Below are positions 43,257 through 52,558 of a stretch of DNA of 64,000 nt, one piece after another (the first letter of the stretch is position 1; the number at the start of each line of letters is the position of its first letter). A program made the position numbers and the translations under genes. Source of the DNA: Jiella sonneratiae (GTDB lineage Bacteria; Pseudomonadota; Alphaproteobacteria; Rhizobiales; Rhizobiaceae); contig NZ_JAFMPY010000004.1 of NCBI RefSeq assembly GCF_017353515.1, forward strand, positions 124,001 through 188,000, written 5' to 3'. The notes below the pieces were generated by a model. The model was not told the DNA's origin. It saw only the letters and a list, made by a program, of their open reading frames with translations, and did no database searches.

Positions 43257-43340
43257 CCGCCTGACCGTCAGGCCGGCCGGGCGAAGAAGACCCGCGCGCC
43301 GCCGACGGCCGCTGCGTCGCCAGCCTTCGGCGGCGGCCGC

Positions 43341-43979
43341 CTACCAGCGCAGCATGCGGCCGCCCGCCACCGCGCCGGCCGCGACCAGCACCAGCGTCGC
43401 CAGCGGATACCAGATCGCCACGAAGAGCGGCGAATCGTCGGTGCAGTGGGCGGCGTAGAAGGCGGCCGCGATGCCGGCAGAGGCGAAACCGGCGATGGCG
43501 CCGGTCAGACGCGGCCGTGTCGGCGCCTGCCGCGACAAAGCAAACAGCAGGACGGCGAGGACCGGCATGCCGATCGTCGGGATGGCGAGGAGGCAGTTCT
43601 TCGCATTGCTGCCGATCGCCCGTGCCGCCCAGAGATGTTCGGGAACCGAGGCGAGTTCGGCCGCGACGGCGAGGCCGAGCACGATCGCCGGCACCGCGAA
43701 CCACCCCAGACGCTCGCGCCACGGCCGGGCCGGCCGCGCCAGTCCGGCGAGGACGGCGATGGCGGCTGCCGCGAGGAGGCCGGTCTCGACGAATTTCACG
43801 TCGAAGCGCGGGGTCGCGAGCGACGCCACGAAGTCGGGCCGCGGCCCGAGCAGCAGCATGAAGACGCCAAAGCCGACGAGCAGCGCGAAGGCGGCGACCG
43901 CCCCGAAAGGCACCGTCGCGCCCGCGGCATGCCGCCTGCTGCCTCCTGCCAGATCCGCGATCAGTTCATCCGTCTGCAT
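43341..43979 (-). CDS. NrsF/DUF1109 family anti-sigma factor
   Basis: A 212-residue membrane protein of the NrsF (DUF1109) family with six predicted hydrophobic helices. It opens 'MQTDELIADLAGGSRR' as usual for the family. Two cysteines lie in the membrane region ('AKNCLLAIP' and 'AAHCTDDSP'), the positions thought to sense redox or metal stress in NrsF proteins. It should hold the sigma factor encoded just upstream at the membrane until stress. Its start overlaps the sigma factor stop (ATGA), so the pair is made in fixed ratio. Confidence 0.87.
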   Translation of the reverse strand: MQTDELIADLAGGSRRHAAGATVPFGAVAAFALLVGFGVFMLLLGPRPDFVASLATPRFDVKFVETGLLAAAAIAVLAGLARPARPWRERLGWFAVPAIVLGLAVAAELASVPEHLWAARAIGSNAKNCLLAIPTIGMPVLAVLLFALSRQAPTRPRLTGAIAGFASAGIAAAFYAAHCTDDSPLFVAIWYPLATLVLVAAGAVAGGRMLRW

Positions 43980-44533
43980 CAGTCTTTTCCGAACTTCCGG
44001 GCGATCGCCGCGAGACCGCGGTGGAACGCCACCCTCACGGCCCCCTCGCTCATGTCGAGGTCCCGGGCCGTCTGCGTGATCGACTTGCCTTCGACCGAGA
44101 GGGCCGAGACCACCGCCCGCTGCCGGCCGCCGAGCGAGGCGACCGCCCGCCCGACGTCGTGGGCCGTGGCGTTCGGCACCGCGGAGGGATCCTCGAAGAC
44201 GTCGCCGATCGCGTCGATGTCGATCTCGATCCGCCGTCCCCGCCGCCGGTAGGCGTCGATCGCCTTGTAGCGCGCGATCGCGAACAGCCACGGCGCCACC
44301 GGTTCGCCCGGCCGCCAGGTGTGCCGTTTCGCATGCACTGCGAGCAGGATTTCCTGGACGAGATCCTCGATGTCGAAGCCGGGCGAATGACGCGGCATGC
44401 GCTGCGCCGCAAACCGGCGCACGATCTGCGCCGCGTCCGTCAGAAACGCCCGGTAGGCTTTTTCGTCGCCGGCCACCGCGCGAAGCAGCAGGTCGTCGAG
44501 CCCTTGCAGCTTGGACGAGGAGGCAGGCGCCAT
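43979..44533 (-). CDS. ECF sigma factor, SigF-type
   Basis: A 184-residue extracytoplasmic-function sigma factor. Region 2 runs about 15-90 with 'DIEDLVQEILLAVHAKRHTW' and 'PWLFAIARYKAIDAYRRRGRR' in outline; region 4 runs about 125-180 with 'SITQTARDLDMSEGAVRVAFHRGLAAI' in outline. There is no region 3, as expected. It pairs with the NrsF-like gene, the same arrangement as sigF-nrsF of Caulobacter, where it responds to oxidative and heavy-metal stress. The 180 bp upstream should contain its own promoter, often autoregulated, but I cannot mark it safely. The Rieske/AIF reductase lies upstream on the same strand. Confidence 0.9.
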   Translation of the reverse strand: MAPASSSKLQGLDDLLLRAVAGDEKAYRAFLTDAAQIVRRFAAQRMPRHSPGFDIEDLVQEILLAVHAKRHTWRPGEPVAPWLFAIARYKAIDAYRRRGRRIEIDIDAIGDVFEDPSAVPNATAHDVGRAVASLGGRQRAVVSALSVEGKSITQTARDLDMSEGAVRVAFHRGLAAIARKFGKD

Positions 44534-44712
44534 GGAAACGCTTTCGCCGCGGTCGAGGACATTGTTTCGACCATGCCGAATTTTTTCCGGCGCTGCATCG
44601 CCTCGAATTCACATGCGCGTGAACGCCGTTGCGACCCCGGCCGGCGCCGCGGGCCAGGGCGAGGGCCTTCGAAAGGGCCGCAGGGTCCAGGGCGGGCGCC
44701 GGCCGTCGGAGG

Positions 44713-46290
44713 TCAGAGCAGCGTCTTCGGCTGCCAGCCGGCTGCTTCCAGGCTGGTCCGCGACGGGGTGGGATCGGAGGCGAGCAACAGGCCGTGCAGG
44801 TCGGCGGTGACGTCCGCCTTGCCCCGCCCGAGCGCGGCGACGACCTTGTCGTCCTTGACGTAGAAGGCCGTGTAGCTGCCGCCGGCGAGGTCGCCCTCGA
44901 CATGGCATTCGTCGAAGTCCCGGGCGTGGCCGACATAGTGGATCGGCCCGTATTGGGCGGACCAGAAGAACGGAATGCCGGTGAACGGGGTCGAATCGCC
45001 GAGCATCGCCCGTGCCGCGTGGCGGCCGTGCTGCTCGGCGACCCGCCAGTGCTCGATGCGGACGGCGTAGTCCCGGCCGTTGAGCGGCAACTTCGCGACG
45101 TCGCCGCCGGCAAAGAGGCTCGGATCGAGCGAAAGGTCGGGCTTCACCGCCACGGCGCCCGCCGCTTGCGCCTCTTCGCCGAAAATCGCGAGCCGCGGCT
45201 TTGCGCCGATGGCGACGAGAACCATGTCGGCCGGGATCTCCGCGCCGCTCGAAAGATGCACGGCGCTGAGGGCGCCGCGCTTTGCCTCGATGGCGGCGAC
45301 GCCGGTGTTCGTGCGGATGTCGACGCCCTTGGCGCGGTGCTGCGCGGTGATCTGGCCGGCGACGTCCTCGCCCCACTTGCCGGCGAAGGGAAGCGTCTCC
45401 TGGGAGACGACAGTCACCTTCTTGCCGTTGCCGACGAAGGCGGCGGCGGCCTCCATGCCGATGAACCCGGACCCGACGACGACGATCGCCCGGGCCTCGT
45501 CGGCTGCGGCCTTCAGCTTCCTGGCGTCGTCGTGGGTGCGCAGGGTGAAGACGTTCGGCAGATCGGCGTTCTCGACGGACAGACGGGCGGAGTCGCTGCC
45601 CGGGGCGGCGAAGCAGCGGTCGTAGACGAGGCCTTCGCCGACCCCGCTTTTGCCGGTGAAGTGGATCGTCCGGTTCGCCGCGTCGATCCGTTCGACGCGC
45701 TCGGTGATCCGCTCGACGCCGATCGCATCGAGGCCACCGGAACCGACGAGCGGCAGATCCTCGTCCGAACTCTTGCCGGCGAGATAGGTCTTCGACAGTG
45801 CCGTGCGGTCGTAGGGCGTCTCGCCGTCGTCGGAGAACATCACGATGCGGCCGTCGAAGCCCTGTTTCACCAGTTCCTGCGCGCAGGCGAGCCCCGCGGC
45901 GCCGCCGCCGACGATGGCGAAAATGCGCGGGCCGCCGGCCTTGCGCTGCGACGGCTCGACCTCCGGCCGCTGCTCGCCGGCGCCTTCCGGCACCTCGACG
46001 AGGACGCGCCCGTCGACCACCGAGGTCGGGAAGCGGCTGAGGCAGCCCTGGCCCGGCGGCTCGATGTGGTCGCCCGTCGCAAGGTCGAAATTGGCGTGGT
46101 GCCAGGGGCAGATCACCCGGGTGCCGACGCGCGTGCCGTTCTTCAGCGGCGCACCCTTGTGGGTGCAGTGGGCGCCGGTCGCGTGCACGGTCCCGCCGTC
46201 GCGGGCGAGCAGGATCTTCAGGTCGCCGGCCGAAACCTCGTGGAGGCCGGTCTCGGACAGATCGGAGAGGGCGCAGACATCGTGCTTCAT
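44713..46290 (-). CDS. Rieske domain-FAD oxidoreductase (AIF/ferredoxin reductase type)
   Basis: A 525-residue protein with an N-terminal Rieske [2Fe-2S] domain: ligands C42, H44, C61 and H64 ('HCTHKGAP', 'CPWHHANF'). It is followed by a pyridine nucleotide-disulfide-type flavoprotein (about 110-420: FAD motif 'AIVGGGAAGLACAQEL', NAD motif 'VVVGSGFIGMEAAAAF', late FAD motif 'LFAGGDVAKLPLNG') and a C-terminal reductase domain. This is the architecture of AIFM3-like bacterial reductases; the electron acceptor is unknown. It may be stress-linked through its position 180 bp upstream of the sigma factor gene, in the same direction. It is divergent from the GGDEF-EAL gene. Confidence 0.9.
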   Translation of the reverse strand: MKHDVCALSDLSETGLHEVSAGDLKILLARDGGTVHATGAHCTHKGAPLKNGTRVGTRVICPWHHANFDLATGDHIEPPGQGCLSRFPTSVVDGRVLVEVPEGAGEQRPEVEPSQRKAGGPRIFAIVGGGAAGLACAQELVKQGFDGRIVMFSDDGETPYDRTALSKTYLAGKSSDEDLPLVGSGGLDAIGVERITERVERIDAANRTIHFTGKSGVGEGLVYDRCFAAPGSDSARLSVENADLPNVFTLRTHDDARKLKAAADEARAIVVVGSGFIGMEAAAAFVGNGKKVTVVSQETLPFAGKWGEDVAGQITAQHRAKGVDIRTNTGVAAIEAKRGALSAVHLSSGAEIPADMVLVAIGAKPRLAIFGEEAQAAGAVAVKPDLSLDPSLFAGGDVAKLPLNGRDYAVRIEHWRVAEQHGRHAARAMLGDSTPFTGIPFFWSAQYGPIHYVGHARDFDECHVEGDLAGGSYTAFYVKDDKVVAALGRGKADVTADLHGLLLASDPTPSRTSLEAAGWQPKTLL

Positions 46291-46489
46291 GAATTTCGTC
46301 CCGAGTCTGGAATCGTTCGATGTTGCGCCAACGGGGCAGGGACGACGCAGGTTCCTGCGTCGCGACGGGCGCTCTGCCGATCGGGCGGGAGCCGCCGGGC
46401 TCGGTAGCCGGCTCGGAACCCTGGATCTGGCCGGTTAACCGCCGCTTCATGCCGCATGGGTAGATTTCGCAGTCCGGTTGGAGGCCACG

Positions 46490-48427
46490 ATGATGAGACG
46501 GTTCCTGGGCTGGCTGACGCTGCGGGCGACGGAACCAGGCATTGCCATGGCGCAGTATCGCGAGATCCGCCGGCAGATCCCGCTTCTCTATTCGCTGCTC
46601 GGCGTCAACGCGCTGGCGGTCGCCTATACCCATCACGGCGCCGCGCCGGCCTGGATGACGGTGTGGATTCCCGCCGGGCTGGTGGCGGTCTGCCTGCTTC
46701 GGGTGGCCGGCTGGCTGCTCGCCCCGGCCAGGGCCGTCACGGCCGCCGAGGCGATCCGCGGGCTGCGGCGGACCGTGTTCTTCGGCTCGCTGATCGCACT
46801 TGCCTACATCGCGTGGTCCCTGAAGCTCGGCGAATACGGCAACGAGCATCAGCAGACCCATGTCGCGATCTTCATCGCGATCACGGTGATGGGCTGCATC
46901 TTCTGCCTGATGCATCTGCCGCAGGCGGCGCTGGCGGTCACGGCGATCGTCACGCTGCCCTATCTGGCGTTTTACGTGGGTTCCGGCGACGCGATCTACG
47001 CGGCCGTCGGCTTCAACATCCTGCTCGTCACGCTGGTGTTGCTGCGGGTGCTCTTCAACAGCTTCGACGCCTTCACCATGCTGATCCGCACCCGGGTGGA
47101 AACCGAGCGGCTCAACGGCGAGATCACCAAGCTCGCCCACACCGACATTCTGACCGGCCTGCCCAACCGGCGGCTGTTCTTCCAGGAGGCGGACCGCAGC
47201 GTCGAGCGCTGCCGCACGGCCGGCGGCGAAGTCGCGCTCGGCGTCATCGATCTCGACCGCTTCAAGGCGGTGAACGACACCTTCGGCCACGTGCTCGGCG
47301 ACGAACTCCTGGAGGCGGCCGGAACGCGCCTGCGCGCCGTCTTCGCGGACCACGGCCTTGTCGCCCGGCTCGGCGGCGACGAGTTCGCCTTCCTCAGCGA
47401 GGGGCCGGCCGAGCGCGCCGTGGCGCTTGCCGGCGATGCCTGCCGCGCATTGTCGGAGCCATATTCCCTCGGCGCGCTGACGGTGACGATCGGTGCGTCC
47501 TGCGGGGTCGCGGCGTCCTGCGACATCGGCGGGTCCGCCCGCGCGCTCTACGACGGCGCGGACTACGCGCTCTATAAGGCCAAGAGCGAGAGGCGGGGCT
47601 TCGCCACCCTCTATTCCCCCGACCACGAGCGCCGCATCCGGTCGGAGCGCGCCGTCGAAGCCGCCCTGCAGACTGCCGATCTCGGCGCCGAGATGACCGT
47701 CCATCTCCAGCCGATCGCCGCGGTCGGCGACGGCTCGCTCGCCGCCGTCGAGGCTCTCGCCCGCTGGACGAGCCCGCATCTCGGTCCGGTCGGGCCGGAC
47801 GTCTTCATCCCGCTCGCCGAACGGGTCGGCATCATGCATCGGCTGACGCTCGACCTTCTCGCCAAGGCGCTGGCGTGCCTCGACCACCTGCCGGCCGAGA
47901 TCGACCTCTCCTTCAACCTCTCGGCCCACGACATCACCTGCCACGAGACCGTGATGGCGATCATGGCCCTGGTGCGGCGCTCGGGCGTACGGCCGGGGCG
48001 GCTGATCCTCGAACTCACCGAGACCGCGGTGGTCAGGGACTTCGAGACGGCGGAAGCCTCGATGCGGCTGCTGCGCTCGCTCGGCATCAGGATCGCCCTC
48101 GACGACTTCGGCACCGGCCAGTCCAGCCTCAGCTATCTGCGCAGGCTGCCCTTCGACAAGGTGAAGATCGACCGGAGCTTCATGGCGGGCGCAGGCGACG
48201 GGGAGGGCCGGGAACTGCTGGCGGCGATGGTCGCCTTCTGCCGGTCGATGCGCAAGATCTGCATTGCCGAGGGCGTCGAGGACGAAGAGCAGCTGAACTT
48301 TCTCGCTGCGATCGGCTGCGACCGCTTCCAGGGCTATCTGCTCGCCCGGCCGATGCCGCTCGACGAGCTCGTGGCCTTCGAACGGGCGCGGCGGCCTTTC
48401 GAAAGGCGTGCCGCGCAGGGCCGCTGA
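46490..48427 (+). CDS. Membrane-bound GGDEF-EAL protein (cyclic-di-GMP turnover)
   Basis: A 645-residue protein. About six hydrophobic helices fill residues 30-195, then a GGDEF domain (about 205-375, motif GGDEF at 295-299) and an EAL domain (about 390-635, EAL at 421-423). The EAL part keeps the catalytic set, with 'LELTETAVV', 'LDDFGTGQSSLSYL' and 'EGVEDEEQ'. The GGDEF motif is also intact but lacks the RxxD inhibitory site (the preceding residues read 'DHGLVAR'), so feedback inhibition is unlikely. Net activity could be synthesis or hydrolysis. The ATG at 46490 follows GGAG; the neighbouring ATG at 46493 is equivalent. Confidence 0.9.
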   Translation: MMRRFLGWLTLRATEPGIAMAQYREIRRQIPLLYSLLGVNALAVAYTHHGAAPAWMTVWIPAGLVAVCLLRVAGWLLAPARAVTAAEAIRGLRRTVFFGSLIALAYIAWSLKLGEYGNEHQQTHVAIFIAITVMGCIFCLMHLPQAALAVTAIVTLPYLAFYVGSGDAIYAAVGFNILLVTLVLLRVLFNSFDAFTMLIRTRVETERLNGEITKLAHTDILTGLPNRRLFFQEADRSVERCRTAGGEVALGVIDLDRFKAVNDTFGHVLGDELLEAAGTRLRAVFADHGLVARLGGDEFAFLSEGPAERAVALAGDACRALSEPYSLGALTVTIGASCGVAASCDIGGSARALYDGADYALYKAKSERRGFATLYSPDHERRIRSERAVEAALQTADLGAEMTVHLQPIAAVGDGSLAAVEALARWTSPHLGPVGPDVFIPLAERVGIMHRLTLDLLAKALACLDHLPAEIDLSFNLSAHDITCHETVMAIMALVRRSGVRPGRLILELTETAVVRDFETAEASMRLLRSLGIRIALDDFGTGQSSLSYLRRLPFDKVKIDRSFMAGAGDGEGRELLAAMVAFCRSMRKICIAEGVEDEEQLNFLAAIGCDRFQGYLLARPMPLDELVAFERARRPFERRAAQGR

Positions 48428-48590
48428 CGGCGCGTCTCTGCGCGAGCCGGCGGCTTCGGGGCCAGGCCTTGCGCTTTCAGAGACGTCATCGTCTCCGTCG
48501 ACGCGCGAGCGTCATCGCCGGGTCGGGCTTCTCCCGCCTGGCTGCATCAGGCACACCACAACCGGTGGCCGTCGGTCCCGCTCCGCGCAA

Positions 48591-48624
48591 CGAAAAAAGC
48601 GAGCGGCGCGGGGCCACTCGCTTT
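48591..48624 (-). terminator. Rho-independent terminator of the L,D-transpeptidase gene
   Basis: On the minus strand AAAGCGAG and CTCGCTTT form a perfect 8-bp stem with a 13-base GC-rich loop, followed by a run of six T. It lies 63 bp after the stop codon. A second GC palindrome (48648-48667) sits between it and the gene. Confidence 0.75.
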
Positions 48625-48686
48625 GACGATGAGGCGAGGGAGAATGCGGCGCCGCGCGTGCGGCGCCGGTCCCGGCTCGGCTCGGC

Positions 48687-49394
48687 TCAGACGTAGGCGC
48701 CGGCCCGCACCAGGACCGGCGACCCGACGGCGACGCGGCCGTAGAGGTCGATGATGTCCTGGTTCATGAAGCGGATGCAGCCGGAGGAATCGTTCGTGCC
48801 GATGGTCCAGTATTCCGGCGAGCCGTGCAGCCGGTAGAGCGTGTCGCGATTGCCCTGGTAGAGATACATCGCCCGCGCGCCGAGCGGGTTCATGATGCCG
48901 CCGGGCATGCCGCTCGCATATTCCTCGAGATCCGGCTTGCGCTCGATCATCTCCCGCGGCGGCGTCCAGGTCGGCCAGACCTTCTTGGCGCGCACCTCGG
49001 CGCGGCCGCTCCAGCCGAAACCCTCGCGGCCGACGCCGACGCCGTAACGCATCGCCCGTCCGCCGGGCATGACGTAATAGGCGAACTTCGAGTCGGTATC
49101 GACGACGACGGTCCCCGGCTTCTCGCCGGTCGGGTCCGCGACTTCACGGCGCCAGTACTGCTCGGGGACGCGGGAAAGATTGACGGCTGGTATCACCTCG
49201 CCGTGGTCGACCATGCGGCCGTACATCGACGTGTAGCGCGGGTCGCCGTAGGTCCCGCCGCCGGAAAACGCCGTCAGCGAGGAGATGCGGGCGCGGGAAC
49301 TGCTCGAGCAGCCGGAAACGGCTGCAGCGGCACCAATGCCCGCAAGCGAAAGGAAGCCGCGCCGCGAAAGGGCGCGCTGATCGAGGTCACTCAT
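48687..49394 (-). CDS. L,D-transpeptidase (YkuD family), Tat-type lipoprotein
   Basis: A 235-residue YkuD-domain enzyme that cross-links peptidoglycan or anchors proteins to it. Catalytic residues are H190 ('YRLHGSPEYW'), C206 and R208 ('SSGCIRFMNQD'). The N-terminal 'SRRGFLSLAGIGAAAAVSGC' has a twin-arginine-like start and a lipobox with C29, so the protein is likely exported folded and lipidated; most rhizobial paralogues also show this. The ATG at 49394 is preferred over a longer frame that begins with sequence lacking features. It has its own terminator and stands alone. Confidence 0.92.
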   Translation of the reverse strand: MSDLDQRALSRRGFLSLAGIGAAAAVSGCSSSSRARISSLTAFSGGGTYGDPRYTSMYGRMVDHGEVIPAVNLSRVPEQYWRREVADPTGEKPGTVVVDTDSKFAYYVMPGGRAMRYGVGVGREGFGWSGRAEVRAKKVWPTWTPPREMIERKPDLEEYASGMPGGIMNPLGARAMYLYQGNRDTLYRLHGSPEYWTIGTNDSSGCIRFMNQDIIDLYGRVAVGSPVLVRAGAYV

Positions 49395-49589
49395 GGTCCA
49401 GCCTTGGTTTTGTTTTTGGGGCCGTACCCGGGATTTGGGCCGACCCACCGATATGTTTGTATAGCAACGATCGACCGGGCGCGCGGTTCCACGATCACAG
49501 TGCGTTGAAAGAACGAGGATCCCGGCCGGGCTGTGACATCGCGGCACCCGCCGGCTTTCCGGCCGTGGCGACCTTTGGAGAAAGGCCGG

Positions 49590-50252
49590 TCAGAGCCGTG
49601 CAGCGAGGCCCTTGAGGTCCGGCAGGATCGCGCCGGGGGCGAGGTCGAGATATTCGTCCGGCTCGCCCCGCCGGTTGATCCAGACCGTGTGGAAGCCGAA
49701 GCGCGTCGCGCCGGCGACGTCCCAGCGGTTCGACGACTGGAAGGAGACCGCGTCGGGATAGATGCGGAAATGCGTCGTCACCATGTCGTAGACGGCGGGC
49801 GCGGTCTTGTACTGGCCGCAGTCCTCGGCCGAGAAGAGCTGGTCGACAAGGGTCTCGAGTCCGGCCGAGCGCACCGCCCGCGCCAGCATGTCGCGCGAGC
49901 CGTTGGACAGGATGGCGACGCGTCCGCCCTTGTCCTTGAGCGCCTTCAGCGTCGCGGGAACCTCCTCGTAGCAGTCGAGGTCGCGATAGGCCTCGAGCAG
50001 CGGTTCGCGCAGTGTCCGGTCGACGCCGCCGACCTTCTCGAAAGCATAGTCCAGCGCGTCCTCGGTGAGGTCCCAGAAGTTCCGGCTGGCGTCGCCCATC
50101 AGCCCGCGTACCCAGGAATATTCGAGCTGCTTGCGCCGCCAGACCTCCGCCAGCTCGCGTCCCCTGGCGCCGATCGCGCCGGCATGCCGCGCGACGGCGG
50201 CACCGGTGTCGAACAGCGTTCCATAGGCATCGAAGACGTAGACGGAATGCAA
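49590..50252 (-). CDS. Haloacid dehalogenase type II (HAD superfamily)
   Basis: A 220-residue HAD hydrolase of the (S)-2-haloacid dehalogenase type. The nucleophile D8 lies in 'VFDAYGTLFD', the second motif in 'AILSNGSRDM', a lysine in 'GQYKTAPAVYD' and the late motif in 'SFQSSNRWDVAGA', which is the type II signature. It would hydrolyse 2-haloacids to 2-hydroxyacids, although many genomic members have other or unknown substrates. The start is TTG with AGAGGA upstream; no ATG is available near the conserved first strand. It is divergent from the aminotransferase gene, with 277 bp between them that hold nothing I can name. Confidence 0.87.
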   Translation of the reverse strand: MHSVYVFDAYGTLFDTGAAVARHAGAIGARGRELAEVWRRKQLEYSWVRGLMGDASRNFWDLTEDALDYAFEKVGGVDRTLREPLLEAYRDLDCYEEVPATLKALKDKGGRVAILSNGSRDMLARAVRSAGLETLVDQLFSAEDCGQYKTAPAVYDMVTTHFRIYPDAVSFQSSNRWDVAGATRFGFHTVWINRRGEPDEYLDLAPGAILPDLKGLAARL

Positions 50253-50529
50253 GGCGGGCGTCCTCTTCTGGCAATCGGCTTGGTCGAGCGCGCGCGGGGG
50301 CGCGATCTTGACACGTGAAATATGGCCGGGTCGAGCGTCGCCCCGGATGTCGGAATCGGACCACTAGATGGGGCGATGTCCCCGGCGCGCCATACCGGCC
50401 TGCGATTGAAAAGCGCCGCCGCCGGGTCTACCCCGGAACGGAACGGCCGGCAAAGGTTCTGCCCGCCCGTCTTTCGAACGCCGACCCGCCTCTCGCCTCC
50501 GGCGCGGCGGGCCAGAGGAGAATCAGCTG

Positions 50530-51411
50530 ATGTCGCATGCGTCCCACGCCCCGTCCTCGGAGCTCCTGACCCGCACCTTCGTCGACGGCGCCTGGCACGA
50601 GGGCAGCCCGGCGCTGATCGGCCCGAAGAGCCATGCCATGTGGCTCGGCTCGTCGGTGTTCGACGGCGCCCGCTGGTTCGACGGCGTCGCCCCGGACCTC
50701 GACCGGCACTGCGCGCGCGTCAACCGGTCGGCCGAGGCGCTGGGGCTGAAGGCGACGATGCCGGCGACGGAGATCGAGGCGCTGACCCGCGAGGGGCTGA
50801 AGGGCTTTTCCGGCCGGACCGCCGTCTATATCCGGCCGATGTACTGGGCCGAGGACGGCGGCTACATGGGCGTTCCGGCCGACGCGGAATCGACGCGCTT
50901 CTGCCTCTGCCTCTACGAGACGCCGATGATCGAGCCGGCCGGCTTTTCGCTGACCGTCTCGCCGTTCCGCCGGCCGACGCCGGAGACCATGCCGACCCTC
51001 GCCAAGGCCGGCTGCCTCTATCCCAACAACGCCCGGGCGATCATGGAGGCGCATCGCCGCGGCTTCGAGAACGCCCTCGTCCTCGACATGATCGGTAACG
51101 TCGCCGAGACCGGCACCTCCAACATCTTCTGCGTCAGGGACGGGGTGGTCTACACCCCCGCGCCGAACGGCTGCTTCCTCAACGGCATCACCCGCCAGCG
51201 GGTGATCGCGCTGCTGCGCGAAGCCGGCCGCGAGGTCGTGGAGAAGAGCCTTTCGGTCGCCGAGTTCATGGCCGCCGACGAGATTTTCTCGACCGGCAAC
51301 CACTCGAAGGTCGTGCCGGTGAACCGGATCGAGGACCGCCCGCTGCAGCCGGGGCCGGTCTATCGCGAGGCCCGCGAAGCCTACATGGCCTTCGCCCGCA
51401 AGGCCGGCTGA
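50530..51411 (+). CDS. Class IV aminotransferase, branched-chain type
   Basis: A 293-residue fold-type IV PLP enzyme. The PLP lysine is in 'TLAKAGCLYPNNARAIMEA' near residue 158, and the E-x-G-T-S-N segment 'ETGTSNIFCVRDG' near 197 binds the phosphate. It most resembles branched-chain aminotransferases of Rhizobiales but could be a paralogue with another specificity, since the usual 'KAGGNY' after the lysine reads 'KAGCLY'. GAGGAG stands ten bases before the ATG. It is followed after 202 bp by sodB and is probably expressed alone. Confidence 0.86.
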   Translation: MSHASHAPSSELLTRTFVDGAWHEGSPALIGPKSHAMWLGSSVFDGARWFDGVAPDLDRHCARVNRSAEALGLKATMPATEIEALTREGLKGFSGRTAVYIRPMYWAEDGGYMGVPADAESTRFCLCLYETPMIEPAGFSLTVSPFRRPTPETMPTLAKAGCLYPNNARAIMEAHRRGFENALVLDMIGNVAETGTSNIFCVRDGVVYTPAPNGCFLNGITRQRVIALLREAGREVVEKSLSVAEFMAADEIFSTGNHSKVVPVNRIEDRPLQPGPVYREAREAYMAFARKAG

Positions 51412-51613
51412 GCGCTGCCGCCCGTCGGGATTTTTTCCGCCAGAAGGCCGAGGCGGGCGGTGGCGGAAGCTCTGCCGCACCCTAACTGTCGACCGCGAAC
51501 CCTGCGGCGGTCACGCGAAGCGGTCACGGCCCCGGACGAGGCTCCGGGCGGCCCCGTGCCGCAGACGCTTATCCGACACGCCGCCCATCGAACCCGAAAC
51601 GAAGGAGACGAAC

Positions 51614-52216
51614 ATGGCTTTCACCCTTCCCGAGCTTCCTTACGCCTATGACGCGCTTGGTCCCTACATGTCGAAGGAGACCCTCGAGTATCACCACGAC
51701 AAGCACCACCAGGCCTATGTGACCAAGGGCAACGAGCTCGCCGAGAAGGCCGGCATGGCCGATCTTCCGCTCGAGGAGATCGTCAAGAAGTCCCACGGCA
51801 CCGACCAGGCGCTGTTCAACAATGCCGGCCAGCACTACAACCACATCCACTTCTGGAAGTGGATGAAGCCGAACGGCGGCGGCAAGAGCCTTCCCGGCAA
51901 GCTGGCTTCCGCCTTCGATTCCGATCTCGGCGGCTACGACAAGTTCAAGTCCGACTTCGAGGCCGCCGGTGCCGGCCAGTTCGGCTCGGGCTGGGCCTGG
52001 GTTGCGGTGAAGAACGGCAAGCTCGAGATCATGAAGACGCCGAACGGCGAGAACCCGCTGGTGCACGGCGGCGTGCCGATCCTCGGCGTCGACGTGTGGG
52101 AGCACTCCTATTACATCGACTACCGCAACGCCCGGCCGAAATATCTCTCGGCCTTCGTCGACAGCCTGATCAACTGGGACTACGTCCTCGAATGCTACGA
52201 GAAGGCGACGGCCTGA
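51614..52216 (+). CDS. sodB: Superoxide dismutase, Fe/Mn type
   Basis: A 200-residue Fe/Mn superoxide dismutase. Metal ligands are the His in 'YHHDKHHQAYV' (near 27), the His in 'AGQHYNHIHFW' (near 76-80) and the Asp and His in 'LGVDVWEHSYYIDYRN' (near 160-164). It destroys superoxide in the cytoplasm. The ATG follows GAAGGAGA. Length and motifs are complete. It is a single-gene unit closed by a strong terminator. Confidence 0.95.
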   Translation: MAFTLPELPYAYDALGPYMSKETLEYHHDKHHQAYVTKGNELAEKAGMADLPLEEIVKKSHGTDQALFNNAGQHYNHIHFWKWMKPNGGGKSLPGKLASAFDSDLGGYDKFKSDFEAAGAGQFGSGWAWVAVKNGKLEIMKTPNGENPLVHGGVPILGVDVWEHSYYIDYRNARPKYLSAFVDSLINWDYVLECYEKATA

Positions 52217-52287
52217 GGCGCTTTTCCGGCCGGGGCCCGACGATCGACGCTCGATCGGGCACGCCGCCGGCAACAGGTTTTTTTCGG

Positions 52288-52317
52288 GGCCCCGGCTGCA
52301 CTGCCGGGGCCTTTTTT
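52288..52317 (+). terminator. Rho-independent terminator of sodB
   Basis: GGCCCCGG (52288-52295) pairs perfectly with CCGGGGCC (52304-52311) around an eight-base loop and is followed by six T. It lies 72 bp after the sodB stop. The rest of the 342-bp gap to the cytochrome gene (52318-52558) should hold that gene's promoter but shows nothing I can define. Confidence 0.9.
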
Positions 52318-52558
52318 CGTCGTCACGGCCTCGACAAGTCTTCGTGACCGAAGGCTCAGGCATGCCCGCCGGCGACCGGCCGCGCAGCGTCCGGCCCATG
52401 GCTTCTCAAAGGCTTAGCGCGAGCCGGACACCCGCCACGCAGCCTTTCGGCGAAGGCCGCCCGGCCGCGCGCCGTCATCAGGCAGTTGCCTGAATCTGGA
52501 AGGGTTCCAAGTGGTTGAGATTCCGCGCCTGTCGCGCGGCACTCCTGGGAGTCTCTCG

